From: Arthrobacter antioxidans
Lineage (GTDB): Bacteria > Actinomycetota > Actinomycetes > Actinomycetales > Micrococcaceae
Assembly: GCF_023100725.1 (NCBI RefSeq)
Contig: NZ_CP095501.1
Location: forward strand, 1,798,001 to 1,862,000
Direction: 5' to 3'
Length of the DNA stretch: 64,000 bases
Part shown: in pieces, positions 1 through 9,021 of the stretch
How positions within the stretch are numbered: the first letter of the stretch is position 1
How the letters are laid out: each line of letters begins with the position of its first letter
Notes under the pieces: model-generated
Database searches by the model: none
The model's input: only the letters and a program-made list of their open reading frames with translations
Told to the model about the DNA's origin: nothing
Translations under genes and position numbers: made by a program

Positions 1-2
1 TG

Positions 3-767
3 GTGTCGCACGGCAACGGGACCACCGCGGTGCGCGACCACTCGCTCGTCGACATCACCAAACCAGGACCCCTGCGCTGGGACGAGCCGATGGTCTCGAT
101 CACCTTCGATGACGGCTGGGAGTCGGTCTACGACCGCGCCCTCCCGCTGCTGGACAAGCACGGCTTCCGGTCCACCCAGTACGTCAACCCCAGCTCCCTC
201 GAGACCCCGAACTTCATGACAGCTGCCCAGGTGCGTGAACTGGACCAGGCCGGCCATGAGATCGCGGCCCACAGCTACTCGCACGTCGATCTCACCTCGA
301 TCAATGCCGAGCGGCTCGAGGAGGAGATGCGACGGAACGAGGAGGCGCTGAACGACGCCGGCCTCGGCACCGACAATCTCGCTCCTCCGTTCGGACGCTC
401 CGACCCCCAGGTCGACTGGTATGCAGGCCAGTACTTCAAGACCGTGCGGGGGACGGACGTGGGTATCAACACCCGGCAGAACATCGATCCCTCCGATCTG
501 AAGGTCTTCTACGTGACCGACGAGACCGCGCCGGAACAGCTGCGCGAAGCGCTCGCCGAAACGGACCGCGTCAACGGTTGGCTCATCCTCGTCTATCACC
601 AGATCGCCACCCCTGAATCGACCGGCACCCAGGACGACGACACCATCGTGGCGGACCAGAGCACCGTCACCAGCGACGTCCTCGCCGCACAACTGCAGCT
701 CGTCGACGACAGCGGCATCGACGTGCAGACGGTCTCTCAGGCGTTCGACCAACTGTACGACCCCTAG
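3..767 (+). CDS. Polysaccharide deacetylase (NodB domain), 5' end cut by window
   Basis: Carbohydrate esterase 4 type deacetylase, expected to remove N- or O-acetyl groups from an extracellular glycan. Over the visible part the NodB motifs are in order: TFDDG (about residues 34-38, metal and catalytic Asp), HSYSH (His 90 and His 94, metal ligands), APPFG (about 127-131) and a VYHQI motif supplying the late His. No signal peptide is visible, because the true start very probably lies upstream of the window; a GTG at position 3 is only the first in-frame start. It is followed after about 50 bases by a second NodB protein, so the two probably belong to one exopolysaccharide-modifying operon. The glycan substrate cannot be told from sequence. 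Confidence 0.85.
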   Translation: MSHGNGTTAVRDHSLVDITKPGPLRWDEPMVSITFDDGWESVYDRALPLLDKHGFRSTQYVNPSSLETPNFMTAAQVRELDQAGHEIAAHSYSHVDLTSINAERLEEEMRRNEEALNDAGLGTDNLAPPFGRSDPQVDWYAGQYFKTVRGTDVGINTRQNIDPSDLKVFYVTDETAPEQLREALAETDRVNGWLILVYHQIATPESTGTQDDDTIVADQSTVTSDVLAAQLQLVDDSGIDVQTVSQAFDQLYDP

Positions 768-820
768 TTCCCGCTGGTGGGATCCACCGCCGTCGGCCCG
801 ACAGAAGAACGGAGAAGTTC

Positions 821-2611
821 ATGACTAGATCCAGATCTGGATTCTGCTTGGCGCGGGGGCGAGCCGGATTACTGACCATCATGGTGGCCCTGGGGGCGAT
901 GGCCTCCGCCATGCTGACGCCCGGGGTGGCGAACGCGGTGGTGACCAACGCGGCGCCCTCGGCACTGGTGTCGTTCACTTTCGACGACGGCTTCCGCAGC
1001 TCCATCACCCAGGCCGCCCCGACGCTCCAGAAGCATGGCCTCACCGGCACGAACTACGTGGTCACCGACTGCGTGGGCAAGACGACGGTGCCGAACTCCT
1101 GCCGCGCGGACGGCAGCGTGCCGTACATGACCTGGGCGCAGATCAAACAGCTGCAGACGCAGTACGGCTGGGAGATCGGGTCGCACGGCAAGGACCATCA
1201 GTGCCTGGCCTCGTCGGGCGATGTCTGCCAGGCCAACAAGCTGACCCCGGCCCAGGTCGACGCCCAGATGGCGAGCAGCAGGGCGGCCCTCGCCGCGCAG
1301 GGCATCACCGCGACCGCCTTCGCTCCGCCGTACGGCGACTACGACCAGACGGTCCTGGCCAAGGTCGCCAAGTACTACTCGTCGATGCGCGGATTCGCGG
1401 ACGAGGGTGTGAACCTCTGGCCGCTCAGCGATTACCTCGTCCAGAACGTCGCGGTCGAGGAGGGCCTCGACACCGTGGCGTCGCTCAAGGCGAAGGTCGA
1501 TCAAGCCATCGCCGGCAAGACCTGGGTGGTCTTCACCTTCCACGACATCGTCCCGAACCCCAGCACCGATCCGGGCGACTACGAGTTCGGTACCGCCGAA
1601 CTCGATCAGCTCGCTGCCTATGTGAAGACCAAGGTGGCGGCCGGACAGATCAAGAACGTCAACGTGTCCAAGGGCATCGTGACGGGCACCCCCAACAAGA
1701 TGCCGAACGCCAGCTTCAACGCTGGCATCGGCGAGGGCTGGCGGACCGACGCTCCTACGCGCATCACGGCCGACGCCGGAGGCAACGGCAGCTACCCGGA
1801 CCCCACCCGGTCGGTCAAACTCGTGTCGGGCACGACCCCGACGCACCTGTTCTCCCCGCAGGTCGCCGTCACACCGGGGACGAACTACCTGTACAAGACC
1901 TTCCTGAACGTCTCCGCGCTGACGTCCGGCGAAGTGGCGTTCTACGTCGACGAATACAACGCGGCAGGGGCCTGGGTCTCCGGGCAGTACCGTAAGCGGG
2001 AGAACTCCCGATGGGTGGAGGCGCTCAACTTCACCTATACGCCGAGTTCGACGAACGTGGCGAAGGCCAGCCTCCAGGTCATCGTCGCAGGAACCGGCAT
2101 CACGGCCTACCTGGACAACGTCGAGTTGCTGGAGCTCAGCGGGGCCACCGCTCCGCCGCCCACCTCACTGGTGGCGAACGGGACCTTCGACGCCGGCATC
2201 GGCGGCGGGTGGCGGACCGACGCTGCGGCGACCATCGTCGCGGACCGCGCGGGGAACGGCGCTCCGGCGAATCCGGTCAACTCCGTGAAGCTGCAGGGTT
2301 CCACGAGCAACGGGCACCTGTTCTCACCCCAGGTCAACGTGACGCCGGGCAACTACAACATCTCCGCCTACCTCAACATCAGGACCCGCACCGCCGGTGA
2401 GGTCGGCTGGTACATCGACGAGTACGACGCCAACGGCAACTGGATCTCCGGGCAGTGGAAGCTCGCCAGCACCACGATCGGCGTCTCCAACGTGGACCTG
2501 ACCTACTCCCCGAGCACGACGAACGTCGCGCGGGCGAGCGTGCAGGTGTACGTGACCAGCAACTCCGGGGTGCTCGCGTACGTGGACGACGTGCGCTGGT
2601 GGCGGCCCTGA
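821..2611 (+). CDS. Secreted polysaccharide deacetylase with two tandem carbohydrate-binding-like modules
   Basis: A 596-residue secreted protein. Residues 1-39 form a signal peptide ending ANA. The NodB catalytic domain covers about 45-285, with TFDDG (53-57), the SHGKDH metal motif (His 122 and His 126), APPYGDYD (168-175) and TFHDI (His 241). The C-terminal half is two homologous modules of about 145 residues (roughly 294-439 and 451-596) joined by a proline-rich linker. Both contain N-A/G-x-F-x-A/D-G-I-G-x-G-W-R-T-D, then HLFSPQV, then EV-x-Y/F-x-DEY, and look like jelly-roll carbohydrate-binding modules (CBM4/9-like by inference). It is likely to act on a polymer held at the cell surface. 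The ATG at 821 follows GGAGAAGTTC. Its stop codon overlaps the start of the downstream glycosidase gene, which suggests translational coupling. Confidence 0.88.
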   Translation: MTRSRSGFCLARGRAGLLTIMVALGAMASAMLTPGVANAVVTNAAPSALVSFTFDDGFRSSITQAAPTLQKHGLTGTNYVVTDCVGKTTVPNSCRADGSVPYMTWAQIKQLQTQYGWEIGSHGKDHQCLASSGDVCQANKLTPAQVDAQMASSRAALAAQGITATAFAPPYGDYDQTVLAKVAKYYSSMRGFADEGVNLWPLSDYLVQNVAVEEGLDTVASLKAKVDQAIAGKTWVVFTFHDIVPNPSTDPGDYEFGTAELDQLAAYVKTKVAAGQIKNVNVSKGIVTGTPNKMPNASFNAGIGEGWRTDAPTRITADAGGNGSYPDPTRSVKLVSGTTPTHLFSPQVAVTPGTNYLYKTFLNVSALTSGEVAFYVDEYNAAGAWVSGQYRKRENSRWVEALNFTYTPSSTNVAKASLQVIVAGTGITAYLDNVELLELSGATAPPPTSLVANGTFDAGIGGGWRTDAAATIVADRAGNGAPANPVNSVKLQGSTSNGHLFSPQVNVTPGNYNISAYLNIRTRTAGEVGWYIDEYDANGNWISGQWKLASTTIGVSNVDLTYSPSTTNVARASVQVYVTSNSGVLAYVDDVRWWRP

Positions 2612-4302
2612 CAATCGGACGCCTGCCAGCACGGACCGTGCTGGCAGGCTGCCTTCTGCTCGCGCTCGCGGGCTGCACACCCGACAACCCGGAACCGGAG
2701 CCCAACGTGGTCGTGGACCTGATCGACGAGGACTGGCAGCACACACCGGGCGTGGCGTCCGACAACGGGGGGCTGCAGGTCACGGCCACGGCGCGAAGCA
2801 TCGTCGAACAGGATGGCGGAGGAGGGCAGCCGAACCCGCCCCTCAACCTGGCCGGCACGCATCTGCTGGCGGACGGAGACTTCTCCCTCAGCGCGTCGTT
2901 CAGCGACGTGATCGCCGACGCGTCGTGGACCGTCTTCGACAGTCCGCCGGTGATCGCCGACGAATTCCGGCTGGAGCCGTCGGGTCTGCGGCTCACCCTC
3001 CTCGACGACGACCTCGAGATCGCCGTGTTCGACGGGTCCCCCCAGGAGGACGTGACCAGACCCCGGCCGGTGCATGAGGAGCACGTCACGGTCCGGGACC
3101 CGGAAGCCGCGCTCGTGGTGCGCCGGTCCGGCGACACGCTCGAGATCGAGAGCGGTGGAGACACCGTCTCGTCCCTGCCCCTCGGAGAGGTGTTCGAATC
3201 GGGAAAGCTCTGGCTGGGGCTCTCGAGCGAGGGCGGTTCCTTCCGAGTCGGATCCCTCACCGCCACCGCTCTCGACGGCGGCACCCTCACGACCGCGGAG
3301 CCGGCCGTGGTCCAGGCCGAGCAGGCGGCGGACGGTCTGCAGGCCCTGGCCTCGCGGAGCAGGCCGGACTTCAGGATCGGCGCCGCGGTGGCGCTCGGGC
3401 CTCTTGCCTCGGACCCGGACTACGCCCGGGAGTTCGTCGGCAACTTCGGCGCCCTCACGCCGGAGAATGCCATGAAGCCGCAGTCCCTCTCCCCGCAGCA
3501 GGCCGTGTACACGTTCGAGGAGGCCGACGCCATCCTCGCGATCGCCGAGAGCAAGGGCATGACGGTGCACGGCCACACCATCGCCTTCACCGAGGCGATG
3601 CCCCGCTGGATGCAGGAGCTCCCCACGGGCACGGAGGTGGAGCGCCGGGCCAGCGCAGAGGCCCTGCTCGACTACGTCACCACCGTGGTGACCCACTTCA
3701 AAGGGCGGCTCGACTCGCTCGACGTCGTCAACGAACCGTTCGACGTGGACCAGGGCACCAGCTTCCAGCAGAACATCTGGTACCGGGTCTTCGGGCCCGG
3801 CTACCCGGCGGTCGTCTCGCGGGCGGTCTACGAGGCCGATCCTGACGTCAAGCAGTTCATCAACGAGAACGGGGCCGACGTTCCGGGGTACCGCCAGGAC
3901 GCCCTGCTGAAGCTCGCACTCGATACCAACGCGCAGGGCGGGCACATCTACGGTGTCGGCCTCCAGGCCCACATCTACGACCTCGAGACCGACGCCATCC
4001 CCGCCGAGGACCTCTCGGAGACCCTCGAGCGCTTCGGGGATGCCGGGCTGCGCGTACGGATCTCGGAGAACGACGTCACCGACGGTGAGGGGGTGTACGC
4101 CCAGGCGGAGCAGTACGCCTCGGTACTGGAGACCTGCATGCGCTCGCCCGACTGCGTCTCCTACACCACGTGGGGGGTGGACAACCGCTACAACTGGTGG
4201 GTCGACGACGACGGCGAGCTGCACCAGGGTCGGGACTTCCTGTTCACGCACGGGGAACCGATCCCCGCGTACGACGCGATGAGGCGCGTCCTGGGCGACT
4301 GA
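2599..4302 (+). CDS. GH10 family glycoside hydrolase lipoprotein (xylanase-like, divergent)
   Basis: About 567 residues from the GTG at 2599, which overlaps the preceding gene by 13 bases. That start gives a clean lipoprotein signal, with lipobox LAGC and the lipidated Cys at residue 26. Residues about 30-250 look like a beta-rich domain without a recognised name. The C-terminal 310 residues are a GH10 barrel: ENAMKP near the first conserved loop, VHGHT, the acid/base motif DVVNEP (Glu 379) and the nucleophile motif ISEND (Glu 490). Two usual GH10 features are altered: the Trp after ENxMK is Pro, and the WHSQLP substrate loop reads AFTEAMP. The fold and catalytic pair are kept, but the substrate may not be xylan. 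A role in trimming or releasing the same polysaccharide the deacetylases act on is inference from the overlap. Confidence 0.82.
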   Translation: MAALTIGRLPARTVLAGCLLLALAGCTPDNPEPEPNVVVDLIDEDWQHTPGVASDNGGLQVTATARSIVEQDGGGGQPNPPLNLAGTHLLADGDFSLSASFSDVIADASWTVFDSPPVIADEFRLEPSGLRLTLLDDDLEIAVFDGSPQEDVTRPRPVHEEHVTVRDPEAALVVRRSGDTLEIESGGDTVSSLPLGEVFESGKLWLGLSSEGGSFRVGSLTATALDGGTLTTAEPAVVQAEQAADGLQALASRSRPDFRIGAAVALGPLASDPDYAREFVGNFGALTPENAMKPQSLSPQQAVYTFEEADAILAIAESKGMTVHGHTIAFTEAMPRWMQELPTGTEVERRASAEALLDYVTTVVTHFKGRLDSLDVVNEPFDVDQGTSFQQNIWYRVFGPGYPAVVSRAVYEADPDVKQFINENGADVPGYRQDALLKLALDTNAQGGHIYGVGLQAHIYDLETDAIPAEDLSETLERFGDAGLRVRISENDVTDGEGVYAQAEQYASVLETCMRSPDCVSYTTWGVDNRYNWWVDDDGELHQGRDFLFTHGEPIPAYDAMRRVLGD

Positions 4303-4370
4303 GCGTCATGGTGGACCACGCCGGCAATTCCTGCCGACCGGGGTCCTCGGCGGTCACCGGCAGGCGTGTC

Positions 4371-5393
4371 TCAGTGGACGGCCTCGGCGTGGACCCCATG
4401 CGAGGCCCTCTCGGCGTGGACCCCATTGGAGGCGCTGGACAGGATGTCCTTCGCCACCTTGAGGATGATGGTGTCGATGGTCGTGGTCGGCCTGAACCGG
4501 ATGAGGCGTGACGCGAGGGCGATATCAGGGGATCGGCGTGGGATGTCCTCGTGGCCGGGGCCGTAGACCTCGTCGTACGGGATGAAGCTGATCTCGCTGC
4601 GGCTGCCCAGCAGCCTGATCGTCCTCTCGGCCAGCTCGACGATCGACATGTCCCGGGTGCCACCCAGGTTGATCGCGAGCCCGCGGGCGGCCGGCTGTTC
4701 GGCGACGCGCACGATCGCCGGGACGACGTCCCCCACATACGAGAAGCAGCGAGTCTGTCGGCCGTCACCGTGGACCGTCAGCGGGTCGCCGCGAAGCGCC
4801 TGCTTCACGAGCGTCCGCACCACGCCACCCGAGCGGCTCGTCCGGCGGGGCCCCACCGTATCGAAGAGCCGGACCATGGACACCTTCAGGCCGTGTTCCC
4901 GCCAGTAGGCCTGCGCGAACGCTTCTTCCATCGCCTCTGCGGAGACACCCGCCCACCGGGGGTCCAGCGGTGAACCGAGGATGCGATCCGCGTCCTCGGA
5001 CAATCGACCGGAGGCGTTCTTCCCGTAGATGTCACCACTGGACACCACGATCAGTTCCGCGCCCGCATCGAGGCAGGCATCGAGGACCGTCTCGGTGCCA
5101 TGGATGGTGGAGCGCAGGCCCAGAAGCGGGCGATCCGGGAACCGACGCGCTCCACCGGCGGTCGCCAGATGGAACACGCGATCCTTCCCGCTGATCGCCC
5201 TGCCGACCGCAGTCGGGTCGAGGGTGCTGCCCTCCTGGAACGTGAAGGCCCGATGAGCCCGACACGCCGCGAGATTGTCCAGTCTGCCCAGGGAGAGATC
5301 GTCGAGCACGGTGACGTCGTCCCCGGCATCCAGGAGGTATTCGGCGAGGTGGCTGCCGATGAAACCAGCACCACCGATCACGACGGTCCTCAT
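4371..5393 (-). CDS. NAD-dependent epimerase/dehydratase family protein lacking catalytic Tyr/Lys
   Basis: A 340-residue extended SDR. The N-terminal Rossmann motif GGAGFIG (residues 7-13) and the DDLSLG acidic turn indicate NAD binding as in UDP-sugar epimerases and UDP-glucuronate decarboxylases. SSGDIYG (118-124) matches the Ser/Thr motif. Where the family has PRW-x-Y-x3-K, this protein reads PRWAGVSAEAMEE: the expected Tyr and Lys are Gly 149 and Glu 153, or Ala 148 and Ala 152 if shifted by one. It therefore probably does not perform the usual dehydrogenation chemistry, or uses other residues. I chose the ATG at 5393 because the motif begins just after it and AGGGGGC precedes it. It is convergent with the GH10 gene. 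The extreme C-terminus carries a short repeated GVHAE. Confidence 0.75.
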   Translation of the reverse strand: MRTVVIGGAGFIGSHLAEYLLDAGDDVTVLDDLSLGRLDNLAACRAHRAFTFQEGSTLDPTAVGRAISGKDRVFHLATAGGARRFPDRPLLGLRSTIHGTETVLDACLDAGAELIVVSSGDIYGKNASGRLSEDADRILGSPLDPRWAGVSAEAMEEAFAQAYWREHGLKVSMVRLFDTVGPRRTSRSGGVVRTLVKQALRGDPLTVHGDGRQTRCFSYVGDVVPAIVRVAEQPAARGLAINLGGTRDMSIVELAERTIRLLGSRSEISFIPYDEVYGPGHEDIPRRSPDIALASRLIRFRPTTTIDTIILKVAKDILSSASNGVHAERASHGVHAEAVH

Positions 5394-5701
5394 TGCTCGT
5401 GCCCCCTGGGTGATTCGGCGAATCCAGCAACGGAGCGGCGGTCGATGGCGCGGATCGTAGGAATCGGACCCCACGCCGCCGTGCCGCACTGCTTCTCGGC
5501 ATCATCCTATGGAGGCTCGTCCCCCCAGGCACGAGTGCGCTCCACTCGATTCCGGTCCGGTACTCCTGCAGGGACCACCCGCCGTCGTGCGCCGACTACG
5601 CGGCTGTGCTCCGAAGGCGCTCGACGACCCTTGTCCGCGCAGCGCCGCGGCGAGGGTTCCTACGCCCCGACCTCTGCGTCGAAGCCTTCCCCCGGGGATC
5701 C
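5394..5701. other. 308-base gap without a supported gene
   Basis: This spacer lies between the start of the SDR gene and the stop of the SURF1 gene. Open frames exist on both strands, but they read as arginine/proline-rich shadow translations with no recognisable motif. The SDR promoter should lie at its left end. Confidence 0.5.
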
Positions 5702-6529
5702 CTAGCGGATTCCCCGCGCGTCGAGGATGGCGTCCTCCTCCTCCTCCGAGGACGGACGGCGACGCCGGCGGACCGGGCGGTCCGGAGCGGTGCCGTCCCG
5801 TTCGGCGTCGCTCCTGCGCTGCTGCCGCGCCGCATAACCGAGGCCCACGAAGGCCAGGACTCCGAAGGCGAACCACTGCAGGGAGTAGGACAGATGCGGT
5901 CCCTCGTCGATGGAGGGCTTGGGCGCGGCGACCGGGGTCTCGGCCGCGGCCGGACGCTCCAGCGCCAGCAGACCGTAGGCGGCGTCCTGCACGGGGTAGT
6001 CCACTCGCTCCGCGAAGGATGGGAGGTGGATCGACGCGACCTGCCCCTCGGGGGCGCCGCGGTTCACCTCCGGTTCGCCCGGCCTGATCCGCGCGGTGAC
6101 CTCGACCTCCCCCGCGGGCGGGGCCGGGACCATGTCCGGCCGCCCCGCCTCGGCGTTGCCGATGGGCAGCCAGCCGCGGTCGATGATGACGGCGGTTCCG
6201 TCCTCCAGACGCAGGGGAGTGAGCACCTCGTACCCCGGCTGGCCGTTGAGCGGCCGATTGCGCGCGACGACCTGGTGGTCGACGTCGTACGTCCCGGTGA
6301 AGGTGACCGGCGTCCATTCGCGGGAGGGATCGAAGGTGTCGAACCCGTTGGCGCCGGGCACGTAGCGCTCCGGCGCCGCATCGTAGTTCGCCTCGATGCG
6401 CTGGATGTCCTCCACGACGGCTTCCCGCCGGTCCAGCTGCCATCGTCCGAGTCCCACGCAGCCGGCAGCGATCACCAGGACCATGGCGAGCCAGCCGAGC
6501 CAGCGGACGGAGAAGAAATAGCGGAACAC
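5702..6529 (-). CDS. SURF1 family cytochrome oxidase assembly protein
   Basis: A 275-residue membrane protein. An N-terminal transmembrane helix (about residues 8-28) is followed by the SURF1 signature LGRWQLDRR, the extracytoplasmic middle part with VARNRPLNGQPGYEVLTPL and IIDRGWLPIG, and a second helix near 215-235. SURF1 proteins help assemble haem-copper cytochrome c oxidase (haem a insertion). The highly charged C-terminal tail is typical of actinobacterial versions. The start is a GTG directly adjoining the stop codon of the upstream gene (no spacer), so the two are translationally coupled. Confidence 0.88.
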   Translation of the reverse strand: MFRYFFSVRWLGWLAMVLVIAAGCVGLGRWQLDRREAVVEDIQRIEANYDAAPERYVPGANGFDTFDPSREWTPVTFTGTYDVDHQVVARNRPLNGQPGYEVLTPLRLEDGTAVIIDRGWLPIGNAEAGRPDMVPAPPAGEVEVTARIRPGEPEVNRGAPEGQVASIHLPSFAERVDYPVQDAAYGLLALERPAAAETPVAAPKPSIDEGPHLSYSLQWFAFGVLAFVGLGYAARQQRRSDAERDGTAPDRPVRRRRRPSSEEEEDAILDARGIR

Positions 6530-6856
6530 CTAGCGGGTCTCCATCGGTCGGTCGGCGGTCAGGGGGAGGGTCTCCTTCCAGAGCCCGCGATCCCGGAGGT
6601 ACTCCTCGAACCACTCCACGTGGTCCGGGCACGATGCCCAGGCCTTCCGGCGCTCAGGGGTGTGGATGCGCGGGTTGTTCCACAGCAGCTGCCACACGGC
6701 GTCGTTCCGGCACCCCTTGCGGGAGCAGACGGGCGGCCCTCCCGCGGCCGGCTGCGGCGCCCCGAACAGACCGAGGCCCGCGGCCGGACGTGCGGCCACG
6801 GGCCGGGGGGTGGAGTGCAGGTCAGCCACGGGCGTCGGGCCTGCCGTTGCCTGCAT
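6530..6856 (-). CDS. Small cysteine/histidine-motif protein of unknown function
   Basis: 108 residues from the ATG at 6856. The N-terminal half is low-complexity Ala/Pro. The C-terminal half is conserved-looking and contains CSRKGC, a Trp/Asn-rich stretch (AVWQLLWNNPRIH) and CPDH, spaced like a small zinc-binding site with Cys-x4-Cys and Cys-x2-His pairs. It lies between the SURF1 gene and a DUF3099 gene and overlaps the end of the latter by 35 bases, so all three are probably one transcript. I do not recognise a named function; metal binding is inference. Confidence 0.7.
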   Translation of the reverse strand: MQATAGPTPVADLHSTPRPVAARPAAGLGLFGAPQPAAGGPPVCSRKGCRNDAVWQLLWNNPRIHTPERRKAWASCPDHVEWFEEYLRDRGLWKETLPLTADRPMETR

Positions 6857-7247
6857 CGTGCGAGCCGTGGCGTGCAGGGTCCGCAGGGTCGTCGATGATC
6901 TCGCCACTGAGGACGTCCTCGCCGTCGTCGGGGCCGGCATCGACGACCTTCGCTTCGATCTCACGCACCGGCAACCGGTCGATCAGGGCGTCGCTGTGAC
7001 GGATGTTGCTGGTGTCGCTGCCGCCGTTCGCGACGATCACGGCGAAGTAGGGCAGGAACACCGCTCCGGCGATCATCACCCACTGCAGCCAGACATAGGG
7101 GACCACGAAGACCAGGACGAAGCAGACGAGGCGGATGCTCATCGACACCGAGTAGCGGATCATGCGTGTGCGCATCTCGTCGCTGTGTGCAACCTGTGCG
7201 TCGGAGATGCTGTGGACGTCTGTGTTGTGCTTCGTTTGCTTACTCAT
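6822..7247 (-). CDS. DUF3099 domain membrane protein
   Basis: 141 residues. Two hydrophobic helices follow one another (about residues 36-52 and 55-75: SIRLVCFVLVFVVPYVW and the segment ending VFLPYFAVIVANGG), the layout of the actinobacterial DUF3099 family, followed by an acidic cytoplasmic tail. Function is unknown. The start is ATG 7247, preceded by GGAG. An alternative GTG lies one codon upstream. First gene of a probable DUF3099 / Cys-His protein / SURF1 transcript. Confidence 0.8.
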   Translation of the reverse strand: MSKQTKHNTDVHSISDAQVAHSDEMRTRMIRYSVSMSIRLVCFVLVFVVPYVWLQWVMIAGAVFLPYFAVIVANGGSDTSNIRHSDALIDRLPVREIEAKVVDAGPDDGEDVLSGEIIDDPADPARHGSHDAGNGRPDARG

Positions 7248-7319
7248 CACACTCCAAAAAGACTCTTCCTATTGTCGCATTCCGGGCCCCGTTCCCGAAG
7301 TCGAGGGATGCGCCGCTAG

Positions 7320-8192
<873 letters not shown>

Positions 8193-8234
8193 GCCCCACC
8201 CACACCCACCACCCAGCCCACCAGAAGGAGCACC

Positions 8235-8984
8235 ATGGCCACCCTCGAGGGAACCACAGCAATCGTCACCGGATCGTCCCGCGGGATCGGCGCCGACGTC
8301 GCGCAGCAGCTCGCGGCCCAGGGCGCCGCCGTCGTCGTGAACTACCGCCAGAAGGCGCCGCGCGCCAACAAGGTGGTCGCCGGGATCGAGGCGGCCGGCG
8401 GCAAGGCCGTCGCCGTCGGGGCGGACCTGACGGCGCCGGAGGGTCCTGCGGCGCTGGTCGACGCCGCGGTCTCGACCTTCGGCGGGCTGAACCTGCTGGT
8501 CCTCAACGCCTCCGGCGGCATGGAGACGGGCCTCGGCGAGGACTACGCGCTGAAGCTCAATCGGGACGCGCAGGTCGCCATGCTCGAGGCCGCCACGGAG
8601 GTCATGCCCGCGGGGTCACGCGTGGTCTTCATCACGAGCCACCAGGCGCACTTCATCGAGAAGGTCGAGACGATGGACGCCTACGTGCCCGTCGCGCGCA
8701 GCAAGCGGGCCGGCGAGGACGCCCTGCGCGCCCGCATCCCGCAGCTCGAGGCGAAGGGGATCTCCCTCGTCGTCGTGTCCGGCGACATGATCGAGGGTAC
8801 GGTCACGGCGACGCTGCTGGACCGCGCGACCCCCGGAGCCATCGAGGCACGCCGCCAGGAGGCGGGCCGCCTGTACTCCGTCGCCGAGTTCGCGACCGAG
8901 ATCGTCCGGATGGTCACAGCCGATGTCCCCACGGGCCACACCGAGTACGTGGGCGGCGCCCAGGACTTCCTCGCCAAGAGCTGA
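8235..8984 (+). CDS. SDR family oxidoreductase
   Basis: 249 residues, classical SDR fold: GSSRGIG nucleotide-binding motif (residues 13-19) and LNASGG in place of the usual NNAG. The active-site region reads YVPVARSKRAGE, so Tyr and Lys are seven residues apart rather than the canonical four. An upstream Ser (ITSHQ) is present. The spacing makes the assignment of the catalytic pair uncertain; substrate unknown. RBS AAGGAG lies ahead of the ATG. It is downstream of fabG on the same strand and convergent with serB. Confidence 0.78.
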   Translation: MATLEGTTAIVTGSSRGIGADVAQQLAAQGAAVVVNYRQKAPRANKVVAGIEAAGGKAVAVGADLTAPEGPAALVDAAVSTFGGLNLLVLNASGGMETGLGEDYALKLNRDAQVAMLEAATEVMPAGSRVVFITSHQAHFIEKVETMDAYVPVARSKRAGEDALRARIPQLEAKGISLVVVSGDMIEGTVTATLLDRATPGAIEARRQEAGRLYSVAEFATEIVRMVTADVPTGHTEYVGGAQDFLAKS

Positions 8985-9021
8985 TCGGCGGCTTCGGACG
9001 CGGTGCACGCTCCGGTCCGGG

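Noticed and set aside
4380..4440. Short repeat GGCGTGGACCCCAT in two copies
   Set aside because: Lies inside the SDR coding sequence and encodes the repeated GVHAE of its C-terminus; too small to be a mobile or regulatory repeat.
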